Part shown: positions 34,830 through 43,690 of the stretch, one piece after another
Layout: each line of letters begins with the position of its first letter
Numbering within the stretch: position 1 is the stretch's first letter
DNA from: Methylomonas sp. AM2-LC
GTDB lineage: Bacteria; Pseudomonadota; Gammaproteobacteria; Methylococcales; Methylomonadaceae
Direction of reading: 5' to 3'
DNA: 64,000 nucleotides
NCBI RefSeq assembly: GCF_039904985.1
Contig: NZ_CP157005.1
Span: 2,790,001-2,854,000 of the forward strand
The notes under the pieces: model-generated
Database searches by the model: none
What the model was told of the DNA's origin: nothing
What the model saw: the letters and a program-made list of their open reading frames with translations, nothing else
Translations under genes and position numbers: made by a program

Positions 34830-36017
34830 TCATTTTGCTATCTTATTGCTTTTTAATGTATTGGAAATATTACGTGGTATAGGGCTTAGAGCCCCGATAA
34901 GCAACTTGAGAAAATGCTTTTTATCCTGCTTTGATTTGCCATGGGTTCCATTGCGGGCGCTTTTCTCAAATGAAATCTCAAATCGAGTTCCGTGACCAAG
35001 CAAGCCAATACCGACTGTCACTTGAGCTTCATGTAGGTTGGCAATCTCTTTGACAATGGCTAGACCCAATCCGCAGCCATCGCCGGGACTGTCTGGAATG
35101 CGATAAAAACGCTCGAAAACTTTATCCGTCTCCTGCGAATGGATGCCAGGTCCATTGTCTTCAACGATCAATGATACTTTGGTATTCGCCTCGATTTTGA
35201 CGTTGATTTCTCCACCGGGGTGGCCATAACGCACAGCATTGTCTAGGAGGTTGCTTAGCAATTCCCATAGTAATGTTTCATCACCGCTAATATACAATGG
35301 CTCGACTGGAGCATCAAAACCCAGATCGATATCCCTTTCTAGTGCCTTGGGAACCCAATCCATGCAGCATAATCGGGCAAGCCTACTTAAGTCCAGTGTT
35401 TTAAATCTTGATGATTTTTGCATGGTAGACTCTGATCGTGCCAACACCAGCAATTGCGTACTTAAATGCGCGATCCTATCGGCTGAGTTTTTGATTTGCA
35501 GCAATGCGGGTTTGATCGTCTCCAAATCCTTAGCGGATATCGCCCGTTCCGCCTGGACTTTCAATCCGGCAAGCGGCGTGCGCAGTTGATGCGAAGCGTT
35601 TTCAATGAAGCGCCTTTGTGAGTTTAAGGTTAGATTCAGTTTGTCATTAGCCAACTGAAGTTTCTTTGCGAAATTTTGCGATTTCATGACAATGAAGCCT
35701 AACATTAAAGAGGATATTAAATAGATCGGCAAAACAATCAGGGCTTCGTCACTCAGATCGAATGTATAATGCGGTTTCACAAAAAAGTAAAAGGTGAGTA
35801 CTGTACTGATCAATGTAACAAGGATACCGGGTCCCAAGCCGCAAAGCAGAAAGCAAAGAATGGTTGCTGGGTAAATGGTTAAATGCGGGTAGCCGGCTTC
35901 CACGGGTAAAAGCCAAAAACGCAAAAAAATGGCGATTGCCAATATGAGCATTGCAATCAAGTATCTGAGAAAATTTTTTAACAGTGGGTGCTTAATTTGA
36001 ATCAACAAATTCTCCAT
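34830..36017 (-). CDS. Sensor histidine kinase with DUF4118-type membrane region
   Basis: This 395-residue inner-membrane kinase has a DUF4118-like four-helix membrane region (about residues 14-110; LTIYPATILCFLLCGLGPGI is typical, as in KdpD). A HisKA domain with phosphorylation site His in FIENASHQLRTPLAGLK (near 138) and a HATPase domain with LSNLLDNAVRYG, VEDNGPGI and DGCGLGLAIVKEI follow. It would phosphorylate the response regulator encoded 76 bases upstream. The stimulus is unknown; the DUF4118 sensor has no large periplasmic domain. The kinase core resembles TctE/QseC-type enzymes. Confidence 0.92.
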   Translation of the reverse strand: MENLLIQIKHPLLKNFLRYLIAMLILAIAIFLRFWLLPVEAGYPHLTIYPATILCFLLCGLGPGILVTLISTVLTFYFFVKPHYTFDLSDEALIVLPIYLISSLMLGFIVMKSQNFAKKLQLANDKLNLTLNSQRRFIENASHQLRTPLAGLKVQAERAISAKDLETIKPALLQIKNSADRIAHLSTQLLVLARSESTMQKSSRFKTLDLSRLARLCCMDWVPKALERDIDLGFDAPVEPLYISGDETLLWELLSNLLDNAVRYGHPGGEINVKIEANTKVSLIVEDNGPGIHSQETDKVFERFYRIPDSPGDGCGLGLAIVKEIANLHEAQVTVGIGLLGHGTRFEISFEKSARNGTHGKSKQDKKHFLKLLIGALSPIPRNISNTLKSNKIAK

Positions 36018-36093
36018 CGAAGCTGAAAAACAAAACCTATGTCAGTTGGCCTAAATGTACCTATGATATCGATTGCTTGGTGCTTACATTAAT

Positions 36094-36768
36094 TTATTCT
36101 TTAGCATTCCTCTCCAATAAATAACCCAATCCCCGCACGGTTCTTATGCTGATTCCTATTGGTTCTAGCCGTTTACGTAGTCTATGTACATAAACTTCAA
36201 TGGCGTTGTCGGTCAGGTCGGCAGATTCCATGGAAAGCCACTGGGCAATACTATTTTTATTAACGACTCGTCCAATTTGTAACATTAGGATTTCAAGTAC
36301 CCCATACTCACGCATTGGCAAAAACAATGGCTCCTCATCGACGCTGATTTGATGGTTGAGGGTGTCAAGCACAAGCGGACCGAGTATGACAGTATGATTA
36401 AAACCACCTTGGCTTCTGCGCAGTAATGCTCGAATTCTGGCAACCAGTTCCGAAACCTCGAAAGGCTTGGTCATATAGTCATCGGCGCCAAGTTCGAGTC
36501 CGCCCACCCGATCATAAAGTCTATCTCGTGCGGTTAGAATTAGAACTGGCACGGAGGATTTACGCGCTCGTAATTGCCGCAAAACGTCCCGACCATCAAT
36601 ATCGGGCAAACCAAGATCCAGAATTACCAAGTCGTAGGTATGCGTCCGTAGCACGCAGTCCGCATAGCCCCCAGTCACGGCTAGCGTAACAGTAAATCCA
36701 TTGTCGATGAGCATTTGAGAAAGACCATCCCCTAACACCGCATCATCCTCAACAACTAAGATTCTCAT
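36094..36768 (-). CDS. OmpR-family response regulator
   Basis: This 224-residue regulator has a receiver domain (residues 1-115, phospho-acceptor Asp51 in LVILDLGLPDIDG, acidic pair in VEDD) and a winged-helix DNA-binding domain (about 125-222, ending VRGLGYLLE). An upstream GTG at 36783 is possible, but the ATG at 36768 overlaps the stop of the preceding small gene as ATGA, which suggests translational coupling. It resembles TctD/QseB-type regulators and pairs with the kinase at 34830. Confidence 0.92.
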   Translation of the reverse strand: MRILVVEDDAVLGDGLSQMLIDNGFTVTLAVTGGYADCVLRTHTYDLVILDLGLPDIDGRDVLRQLRARKSSVPVLILTARDRLYDRVGGLELGADDYMTKPFEVSELVARIRALLRRSQGGFNHTVILGPLVLDTLNHQISVDEEPLFLPMREYGVLEILMLQIGRVVNKNSIAQWLSMESADLTDNAIEVYVHRLRKRLEPIGISIRTVRGLGYLLERNAKE

Positions 36769-37010
36769 CGGCTTTTTTTGCACTCATTTCGATATTGATA
36801 ACAGTAATAAGCATAGACCAAACAAATCAATAAACTGACGATGATGCCAGAGGACAATTCCTCGCTGATCGTCAGCAACCAGCTGTGCGTATCTGCATCA
36901 AACGATAAGCTAGTCTCTTCAGGATGGATATTTACTTGCGATTTAGGCCAAGCATATATTAACCCCACCAACAACAATACTGTTTCGTAAACTTTAGTTC
37001 GATTATTCAT
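36765..37010 (-). CDS. Small two-helix membrane protein coupled to the response regulator
   Basis: This 81-residue protein has two likely membrane segments (residues about 7-21 and 55-72) joined by an acidic loop, NIHPEETSLSFDADTHSWLL. I do not know the family. Its stop overlaps the response regulator ATG by 4 bases (ATGA), so it is very likely translated and is the first gene of the two-component operon. A role as a sensor accessory or stress membrane peptide is possible; this is inference from position. Confidence 0.6.
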   Translation of the reverse strand: MNNRTKVYETVLLLVGLIYAWPKSQVNIHPEETSLSFDADTHSWLLTISEELSSGIIVSLLICLVYAYYCYQYRNECKKSR

Positions 37011-37416
37011 AACTTAAAACACCTTAAATATAACTGCATAGTTTATGCCGCTGAAACATTTTCCTAGACGTAGCATCGCAAGATGCGAGTCTTATAAGCA
37101 TCCTAACAATCGTAACTTTCAGCAACCTTACAGATAGCAAAAAAATCAGCATGTAAAGTTTGTAAAAAGAAAAGCAAGTATTATGAACAGTTTAGATTGC
37201 AGCCGAGGTGGCAGTATCCGTCAACTTATTTTTGGAATAGTATTTTTAGTTGTTTTAGGTGGGGGCTAAGTCAATAGCAATGTACTGTTATTACTTATCT
37301 ATATACTCTTGGTAATTCTGGTCATTGACGGCTTCCCTGGATTGGCATTAACCGTTGAACTGGAGGAGGGGGCATCATGCAGCCTACATAGCCACGATGT
37401 ATGGGAATCGCGACAA
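37011..37416. other. Intergenic region with possible micro-ORF
   Basis: The 406 bases should contain the promoter of the two-component operon. The only coding hint is the tiny ORF at 37183-37269 described separately. A direct ATGCGAGTC-type or repeat element was not found. Confidence 0.4.
37183..37269 (+). CDS. Possible 28-residue hydrophobic peptide or decayed small membrane gene
   Basis: The ATG at 37183 opens a 28-codon frame with a basic start (MNSLDCSRGGSIRQ) and a hydrophobic segment (LIFGIVFLVVLGGG). The same frame continues after the stop with a second hydrophobic run (VLLLLIYILLVILVI then DGFPG). This resembles the two-helix plan of very small membrane proteins such as DUF3309, interrupted by a stop. 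It may be a pseudogene, a micropeptide or chance; no good Shine-Dalgarno sequence is seen. Confidence 0.25.
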   Translation: MNSLDCSRGGSIRQLIFGIVFLVVLGGG

Positions 37417-37767
37417 CTACGCACGGCTTCTATCTATATGTCTTGCTGTCAGATAACCCAATGTAGCACCCCAAACTAGCATATAAATGCCATGTAATAT
37501 GATCTCAAAATTAAGCCTATAATCTTGCATATAGTAATCATAGATGTAATCGACAGCAATAATACTAACTGTTATGTACAAAGCAGTTTTAAATGTAAGC
37601 GCTTTTGCATAAAAATAACTAACGCCAAGTAATAAAAATCCGGCCAAAAATCTTATGCCTGCATGAATTGACCACATAAGATTAAGCAAAGGTACTTTAA
37701 ATACTGCCATATTAAAGAAATAGAGAAAAACAAAGCCTACAATGATAGAAACAACGAGTATTTTCAT
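37417..37767 (-). CDS. Small four-helix membrane protein of unknown function
   Basis: This 116-residue protein has four hydrophobic segments (about residues 3-20, 28-52, 55-76 and 88-108) and short loops. I do not recognise the family. The frame begins 12 codons earlier at 37803, but GGAG lies 8 bases before the ATG at 37767 and that start gives a clean first helix. It follows the SulP gene after about 50 bases and is probably in the same transcript as the transporter and carbonic anhydrase. Confidence 0.65.
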   Translation of the reverse strand: MKILVVSIIVGFVFLYFFNMAVFKVPLLNLMWSIHAGIRFLAGFLLLGVSYFYAKALTFKTALYITVSIIAVDYIYDYYMQDYRLNFEIILHGIYMLVWGATLGYLTARHIDRSRA

Positions 37768-37819
37768 AGCATAATCTCCGTACATAAATTCATGAAGGTT
37801 CAATAAAACCTAACAAAAG

Positions 37820-39355
37820 CTAAGTTATACTATCAACTTTAAGCCCTTGTATTTCCACAGTGATACTACGGCTAGGCGCAACCAGCAAAAAGTCTGAAAT
37901 GGTTTCAAGAATATCATGATCAATGAACTGAGCTTTATTGCCATCAATTATTAATTCACTTTCATCCGATATTTCGCGCAAATATTTCCGTAACAGAGCC
38001 TTATTGAGGAAAGAGACATCTTTGTGCATGCGCAATAAGTAATGAGAACCGTGTCGAGTCAAGGTGATTGCCGAATGAAAGTTAGCCTTTAAAACAAAAA
38101 AGAATCCACTGACCAAGCCAATTGCAATACCCATCAGCAGATCGGTAATTAAAATTGCCAGCACGGTAATCACAAACGGCAAAAATTGATTCCAGCCTTT
38201 CCTGTAGAACTCTATAAACAATTTTGGTTTAGCCAGTTTATAAGCGGTTTGTAAAAGAATTGCCGCCAAACAAGCAATGGGGATAGTATTAAGTAAACTT
38301 GCGCAGAACAAAATGCTTAGCAGCAGCAACACGCCATGGATAAAGCTTGACACCCGTGTTTGCCCACCGGCATTAATATTAGCAGAGCTGCGTACAATCA
38401 CCGCTGTAATGGGCAAACCTCCAAGCATGCCGCTAATAATATTACCGAAACCTTGGGCTTTAAGTTCGCGGTTGGTGGGTGCAATACGTTTTTGCGGATC
38501 TAATTTATCTACCGCCTCCAGACTCAATAACGTTTCCAAGCTGGCTATAATCGCCAAGCTTAATGCAATACTGTATATTTTCGGATTAGTGAATAAATTG
38601 AAATTCGGCAGTTGCAGCTGGTCAATAAAACTTAATTCCGGCAATGTAACCAGATGCTTCGACCCAATAGCCCATTCTGGCACATATTGCAAAGCCCAGT
38701 AGTTATAACTGACTCCCCAGACTACTGCCATTAAAGGTCCGGGCACCATTCGTAAGATATTAATTCGTTTGATAAATTTAGTGTCCCAAACTATCAGAAT
38801 TAACAGCGCGACAACGCTAACCAACATTACAGCGGGCGTTATGCCATTCAGAGCTTGCAGCAGTTCAAAAATGCTGGATTCAGCATTTTCCTGCATGTAG
38901 CTTTCGTCCCCCTCATAACTGATGTCATAGCCGGTTGCGTGGGGTATCTGTTTAATCAGTAAAATCAATCCAATCGCGGCCAGCATGCCTTTAATCACCG
39001 ATGTGGGAAAAAAAGCGCCAATCAATCCAGCTTTCAGAGAGCCGAATATGATTTGTAAGCAACCTGCAATGACCAAACTTAATAAAAAACCACTATAACT
39101 GCCTAAAGTTTCAATTGCATTGGAATCTATCACAGTCAGTCCCGCTGCTGGTCCAGATACGCTTAATTGCGAGCCACTAGCCCATGACACCACGATGCCA
39201 CCCACGATTCCAGCAATAATTCCTGAAAACAGCGGAGCTCCAGAAGCCAAAGCTACACCAAGACACAAGGGTAATGCTACTAGAAAAACCACAATACTTG
39301 CTGATAAGTCGTTACGTAAATAGTGTATGTAATAGTGAATATTGGAGCTCATCAA
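37820..39355 (-). CDS. SulP-family anion transporter
   Basis: This 511-residue inner-membrane transporter is of the SulP/SLC26 family. The start SIVVFLVALPLCLGVALASGAPLFSGIIAGIVGG is the conserved first-helix region and SGPAAGLTVI is the substrate-site motif. About 12-14 helices run to residue 425, and a short STAS-like tail ends the protein. The carbonic anhydrase gene sits 22 bases upstream on the same strand. SulP-carbonic anhydrase pairs are thought to move bicarbonate, and this resembles that group more than sulfate permeases; the substrate is inference. Confidence 0.9.
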   Translation of the reverse strand: MMSSNIHYYIHYLRNDLSASIVVFLVALPLCLGVALASGAPLFSGIIAGIVGGIVVSWASGSQLSVSGPAAGLTVIDSNAIETLGSYSGFLLSLVIAGCLQIIFGSLKAGLIGAFFPTSVIKGMLAAIGLILLIKQIPHATGYDISYEGDESYMQENAESSIFELLQALNGITPAVMLVSVVALLILIVWDTKFIKRINILRMVPGPLMAVVWGVSYNYWALQYVPEWAIGSKHLVTLPELSFIDQLQLPNFNLFTNPKIYSIALSLAIIASLETLLSLEAVDKLDPQKRIAPTNRELKAQGFGNIISGMLGGLPITAVIVRSSANINAGGQTRVSSFIHGVLLLLSILFCASLLNTIPIACLAAILLQTAYKLAKPKLFIEFYRKGWNQFLPFVITVLAILITDLLMGIAIGLVSGFFFVLKANFHSAITLTRHGSHYLLRMHKDVSFLNKALLRKYLREISDESELIIDGNKAQFIDHDILETISDFLLVAPSRSITVEIQGLKVDSIT

Positions 39356-39377
39356 ATCTATTCCTTGTTTAATTCAT

Positions 39378-40010
39378 TTAATCCGCATGTTGATAAATTT
39401 TGTTGATTGGGCTATTTTCATCCAGCTTGATCAACTCATGCAGCAAACCATTTTCTAAGCCATATACCCAGCCATGTATAGTCGGTTTATGACCATGTTT
39501 CCAAGCAAATTGAATAATTGATGTGTGCGCTAAACGGTATACCTGTTCGATAATATTCAATTCGATGAGTCGATCCAACATTTTATCGGGATTCAGTGCA
39601 ATCAAATCATCCTGATGTAAACGATACAGATCTTTAATATGCATTAGCCATTTGTTGGTGATCACTAAGCCCGATTTTTGCTTTTCCAGTGCGGCTTTAA
39701 CACCACCACAACCATAATGCCCACAGACGATAATATGTTTAACGTGAAGCACCTCGATAGCGTATTGCAATACACTCAGGCAATTAAAATCGGTATTAAT
39801 TACCTGATTGGCAATATTGCGGTGTACAAAAACTTCACCAGGCTGAGCATTAACAACCGTTTCAGCGGGTACTCTGCTATCTGAACAGCCTATCCACAAA
39901 AACTCGGGCGTTTGTTCTTTGGCAAGATTTTCAAAAAAATGAGGATCCCGGCTAATAACATCTTCCGACCAAGCTCTGTTTTCTAATAGTAATTTTTCTG
40001 GATTTAGCAT
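39378..40010 (-). CDS. can: Beta-class carbonic anhydrase
   Basis: This 210-residue enzyme interconverts CO2 and bicarbonate. The zinc ligands are Cys42 (WIGCSDSRVP, with the Asp44/Arg46 dyad), His98 and Cys101 (VCGHYGCGGV). The start LLLENRAWSEDVISRDPHFF matches the Can/YadF type. Its gene is followed by the SulP transporter after 22 bases, so it probably makes or consumes bicarbonate at the transporter in the cytoplasm. Confidence 0.96.
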   Translation of the reverse strand: MLNPEKLLLENRAWSEDVISRDPHFFENLAKEQTPEFLWIGCSDSRVPAETVVNAQPGEVFVHRNIANQVINTDFNCLSVLQYAIEVLHVKHIIVCGHYGCGGVKAALEKQKSGLVITNKWLMHIKDLYRLHQDDLIALNPDKMLDRLIELNIIEQVYRLAHTSIIQFAWKHGHKPTIHGWVYGLENGLLHELIKLDENSPINKIYQHAD

Positions 40011-40431
40011 GATAGTTGTATGAATAAGTTTTAAGATACGGATTTTTCGAAGAAAAATATTACTTAATCGGTCGAACTGTACTTTTTGACAGGTGTATCA
40101 ATCGTAATTGCATTACCTGGGACAAGCCAACGGGTTAAAAAGTCTTTTTCGAACTAAGACTGCATCCTACCAATGTCACCTTTCATGTACCTTACATCGG
40201 CATAATTTATATGACAAAGGTGTCAGGTATAATTAAATTGAGTAGATTTGAATAAGTGTTAACCCCTTAACACCTTAGTCATGTGGAGATTAGCGGCTTT
40301 ACTAACAATTAAAATTTCTTATCATCTTGTTTAATAGATAAAATTATGTATAATCCGCCATGACAGATGTTAGGCTAATACAGCTATTTATAAGCATAAG
40401 TGGGTGTAAATAACTTCGTTTTTTAAATTCG
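40011..40431. other. Intergenic region upstream of carbonic anhydrase and metacaspase cluster
   Basis: The 420 bases hold an imperfect inverted pair, TGTCACCTTTCAT near 40173 and ATGACAAAGGTGTCA near 40211, just before a TATAAT at about 40228. This could be an operator and -10 for the rightward genes. Nothing else is evident. Confidence 0.4.
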
Positions 40432-40624
40432 CTAAGGTATTTTGCTTATGTTTTTAACACAATCAAATACGCTTGCGGTCTTGTTATTTATTTTCTTTTT
40501 ATCAAACGTTCCATCAAGTTCAGCCACTTCATACATCATTTTACCGGTAACTAGTCCAATATTTCTGCCAAACAAGGTTTTTTGGTTTTTTAACAAACTA
40601 GCAATTTTGGAGATCATATTATGA
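40432..40624. other. Two competing small ORFs on opposite strands
   Basis: A plus-strand frame (40442-40624, 60 codons) starts MLMFLTQSNTLAVLLFIFF, looks like a signal or membrane segment, and its stop overlaps the next gene's ATG as ATGA. A minus-strand frame (40432-40617, 61 codons) reads MISKIASLLKNQKTLFGRN and has a more soluble, charged composition but no ribosome binding site. Only one, or neither, is likely real. The overlap favours the plus frame, the residue balance favours the minus frame. Confidence 0.3.
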
Positions 40625-41250
40625 GTGTGTCAGAAGAAGAAATGAAAAAAGGCTTTTTCCATCAATATGCCAGTGTTCCTTTTTGGACTTACATTAGTGG
40701 AAATGCTACTGAATATAAAGGACTGAATCAGCAGCTTGAATCAGTCAAGAAAAACGAATCTGAGCAGCTTAGGTTACAGTCATCACTTGAGCAACAACAG
40801 AATCAGTTAGTCTCTCAGCAATTATTGTTACAAAATAGTTTAAAGCAAAATAATGATGATGTTGCACATATGCAAATGTTGGTAAAAGAAGCAGAAAACA
40901 ATCTAAAAGATGTTGAGTTTAATAGTCCATTCTCTATGAAGCCAAGAATACCAACCCCGGTTGATTTAGTTAAAAAAGGTATTGGCCTTATACCTTATTT
41001 CGGCCCTATATTCACTGGCTACCAAGTTTATAATTATAATCTTCAACGTAAAGAAGCAACCAATCTATTAAATATAGAAAAACAAGCTCTAACAGACATT
41101 AATGAATTTGGAAGTAATACTAAAACTTCACTCAATACGACTCTAGAAAATTTTTCACTACTTCAAAAAAAACTAGAGGCAAATGGAAAAATTTTAAAGG
41201 GTTTGCAGCAATCGCAAGTTGACTTGAAAACAAAAATCACTAAACTGTAA
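40621..41250 (+). CDS. Coiled-coil protein of unknown function
   Basis: This 209-residue protein has a helical N-terminal segment, a long Gln/Leu/Ser-rich coiled coil (about residues 38-100), a short hydrophobic Pro/Gly-rich stretch (VKKGIGLIPYFGPIFTGYQV, about 117-137) and a second helical region to the end. The middle stretch could insert in a membrane. I do not recognise the family. GGAG lies 8 bases before the ATG. It leads a rightward group that ends in a metacaspase-like gene and is AT-richer than its neighbours, which hints at acquisition by transfer. Confidence 0.65.
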   Translation: MSVSEEEMKKGFFHQYASVPFWTYISGNATEYKGLNQQLESVKKNESEQLRLQSSLEQQQNQLVSQQLLLQNSLKQNNDDVAHMQMLVKEAENNLKDVEFNSPFSMKPRIPTPVDLVKKGIGLIPYFGPIFTGYQVYNYNLQRKEATNLLNIEKQALTDINEFGSNTKTSLNTTLENFSLLQKKLEANGKILKGLQQSQVDLKTKITKL

Positions 41251-41670
41251 TTATATTAAGTTATTGAATAGCGGTTTTTTTTACTGAAATTAAAGCAATT
41301 TCAGAGCTTATGTTTATTTAAGCTTTAAAAGTACCCAACCAGCGTCCAGTTTTTATTTTTTATAGGTGGGGCTTGGTACAATCTATTTTTTACTTTTTCT
41401 ATTTAGGATTTGTTTATGCACACAGCTCTGTTTTGTCTGTTGCTGTCACTGGCGGTTATTTAGCAGTAACATTGATTGCTGTTACAGTGTCTGAACGTTT
41501 GTTTTTTCCAGGTACTGATGAACATATCGTTAGCATATGCCATAATATTAACGTCCCAATTAAACCCAATCTCTTGATAGTGTTTCCATCGAGAAATACG
41601 TCCATAGCATGACTTATGTTTTGATCTGCCGAGTTTGTTTCAGAATTTACTAACAAATGGGGGAAGTGTA
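41251..41670. other. Intergenic region inside the metacaspase cluster
   Basis: A TTG-initiated plus frame (41373-41612) and a minus frame (41456-41656) overlap here; neither has a ribosome binding site or recognisable domain, so no gene is called. The 420-base gap suggests that the two downstream genes have their own promoter. Confidence 0.4.
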
Positions 41671-42138
41671 ATGTCTATATATTTAACCAAGGTATACTTT
41701 AAAAAGACCTATGTAATAGGCATTTTTGCACTTGCTTTGATTTTTCTGCTTTTACCACCCGTTTATGCGGAGTCGGAACAAGTCTCGGCAGTCATATGGA
41801 ATGTGCCACAAGACATTAGAGCGGATTTAATTACCCAGCTGGGCACGGGAACTGAACAAAAAGCCGATAGTGATTCGAAAGGTGCCGAAATTTTGGTAGT
41901 GGTTGCAGCTGTTACACTTACGGTATTAGCCAGACAAACGGTAACACTGGCTCATGATATACGCTGCGGGGGTACTGTTATCCTTGACAAGGGTGGCAAA
42001 CTGGAAGTCAGCTGCGATAAGGCACTGATACCAGGCACTACCATTATTAAGCATCGTAATGGTAAAACTGAGATTTTTCCACCCGAAGGCACCGTGCAAC
42101 AGCTTATAGACTTACTCAGTTCCATTACTAAAAAGTAA
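41671..42138 (+). CDS. Exported protein of unknown function, next to metacaspase gene
   Basis: This 155-residue protein has an N-terminal signal or anchor (MSIYLTKVYFKKTYVIGIFALALIF, cut here by its parts, ending near VYA) and a second hydrophobic stretch (AEILVVVAAVTLTVLA). A C-terminal domain follows, with two cysteines (HDIRCGGTVI, KLEVSCDKAL) and a beta-hairpin look. GGGGAAG precedes the ATG at 41671; the frame extends 12 codons further up. No family is recognised. It lies 31 bases before the metacaspase-like gene and is likely its partner, perhaps a substrate or inhibitor; that is inference. Confidence 0.65.
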   Translation: MSIYLTKVYFKKTYVIGIFALALIFLLLPPVYAESEQVSAVIWNVPQDIRADLITQLGTGTEQKADSDSKGAEILVVVAAVTLTVLARQTVTLAHDIRCGGTVILDKGGKLEVSCDKALIPGTTIIKHRNGKTEIFPPEGTVQQLIDLLSSITKK

Positions 42139-42169
42139 TGAATACGGGTATTAGATAGAGTAGGCAATC

Positions 42170-43534
42170 ATGTCGATTAGAAAGCGTTTATTTTTGGTAC
42201 TGGCATTTCTATCGTTAGCTATTTTTCAACTTCAATGTCTGGCAGCGGATATTCAACCAGAGCCGCAACCCTATTATGATAACGCTTTAGGCAAGAAGAC
42301 CCTGCTGTATAGTGGTGGAAGTTATGCACTGATGATAGGCATGTCTAATTATCTTGGCGAAAACAAAGGTGGTTGGGATACGCTTAATAATGTGCCAGAA
42401 GAAACCGAGCGTCTAAGCCATACCCTCAGGAAGCACGGCTTTCAAATTATCGCAAAACCCAATTTAGATTACATCTCCCTGCAAACAGTTTTCAAAGAGT
42501 TTTTTGCCACCTACGGGCAGAATAGTGAAAACAGGCTAGTGGTTTATTATTCTGGGCATGGCTGGACTGATAAAGACAACAAGGTGGGTTATATTGTACC
42601 CATCGACGCACCTAACGAAGCAGCCAATATAACGCAGTTGCGCATAAAAGCGTTGTCCATGCCCAGCATAGTTGACCAAGTTAAGAGTTTGGTTAAAGCC
42701 AGACATGCACTGTTAATCTTTGATAGTTGTTTTTCCGGGATGATATTCAAAGATATGGGATATACAACAAGTCCAACCTTAACTAATGATGATATGACGC
42801 AATATATCCTCTCCACCGGTCATTCGCCTGTTAGGCAATTCATCACCGCTGGCGATGAAAACGATAGGTTGCCCACGGACGGTACTTTTGTCAAAGTGCT
42901 AACACAGGCCTTGGAAGGCGATTACCCGGAAATTGTGCATGGTGGCTTTTTAAGCGGTATAGAACTGGGCGATTTTCTCAAAAAAAAGTTATCCACTTAC
43001 ACTGGCAATACTCAGCATCCGCTGTCAAAACCCATTCCCAATCCTGATCTTGATAAAGGTGATATTGTTTTTCAGTTCGATCAGTTCAAGGGGGTAAATC
43101 GTTTAGAACTGGCTAAGCCAAAGACTGATAACCTGTTATTAAGCCAACCCCAGCAAATAACGCCAGCGCCAGCCCTGACTTCAAATAGCCAATTATTACC
43201 AGATGCTCCAATCTACTTTAAACCCTGCTTGGCTGATACGCATAATGTCATCGTGGCATCCTTTCCCAATTCTGCCAATAACTCTGAAGCGATTGATAAA
43301 TTGCAGATTTTCCGCAATCAATTTCCAGAGTTTAGGTTCAAGCTGTGGACCACTGTAGCTAGAGATGGTCAGAGTAACGAACAATTTGCCATTGTTGCCG
43401 GTCACGGCTTAAATCAGGTTGAAGCACAGACTTTGGTAAACCGTTTAAGAACCGCAGGCGTCGCAAAAGATGCTTATAGCACCAAACAAGAGTGGGGTGC
43501 CAGATGCATAGATGAATCCGCTAACGATGGTTGA
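42170..43534 (+). CDS. Exported metacaspase-like peptidase (C14) with SPOR-like C-terminus
   Basis: This 454-residue protein has a signal peptide (about residues 1-26) and a caspase-like domain (about 48-300). The core is SYALMIGMSNYLG, then VVYYSGHGW with catalytic His130 and LLIFDSCFSGM with catalytic Cys187. After a linker, residues about 352-447 form a region resembling a SPOR-like peptidoglycan-binding repeat (VIVASFPNSANNSEAIDKLQ, then a second similar half). Metacaspases cleave after Arg or Lys. Periplasmic placement with a wall-binding tail suggests envelope proteolysis or a death or defence role, which is inference. It closes a three-gene accessory cluster. Confidence 0.85.
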   Translation: MSIRKRLFLVLAFLSLAIFQLQCLAADIQPEPQPYYDNALGKKTLLYSGGSYALMIGMSNYLGENKGGWDTLNNVPEETERLSHTLRKHGFQIIAKPNLDYISLQTVFKEFFATYGQNSENRLVVYYSGHGWTDKDNKVGYIVPIDAPNEAANITQLRIKALSMPSIVDQVKSLVKARHALLIFDSCFSGMIFKDMGYTTSPTLTNDDMTQYILSTGHSPVRQFITAGDENDRLPTDGTFVKVLTQALEGDYPEIVHGGFLSGIELGDFLKKKLSTYTGNTQHPLSKPIPNPDLDKGDIVFQFDQFKGVNRLELAKPKTDNLLLSQPQQITPAPALTSNSQLLPDAPIYFKPCLADTHNVIVASFPNSANNSEAIDKLQIFRNQFPEFRFKLWTTVARDGQSNEQFAIVAGHGLNQVEAQTLVNRLRTAGVAKDAYSTKQEWGARCIDESANDG

Positions 43535-43559
43535 GCACTCAACATCAGTAACTAGTGGC

Positions 43560-43690
43560 AACGAGGTAAGTTGTCATTACTCACGCACCGGCCTCATAGG
43601 ACGCATTAGTTTCAGTGTAATTTGTCTCATGGTTGAAGGCAACAGTGTCGCAATACGGCTTCGCCTATTACGACCTATTCTGGCTTATTG
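43560..43690. repeat. REP-like repeat, copy at 43.65 kb
   Basis: The hairpin core at 43647-43674 is GTCGCAATACGGC-TTC-GCCTATTACGAC by its arms. Upstream it shares GTCATTAC..ACG, CATTAGTTTCAGTGTAAT and GGTTGAAGGCAACAGT with the 53.2-kb copy, giving a repeat unit of about 120 bases; CTATTCTGGCTTAT follows. Confidence 0.8.

Noticed and set aside
29528..34830. CRISPR array suggested by repeated palindromes
   Set aside because: The repeats are scattered singly between genes with no regular spacers and no cas genes.
41373..41656. Overlapping plus and minus ORFs of 79 and 66 codons
   Set aside because: One starts at TTG without a ribosome binding site, neither has a recognisable domain, and they overlap each other.
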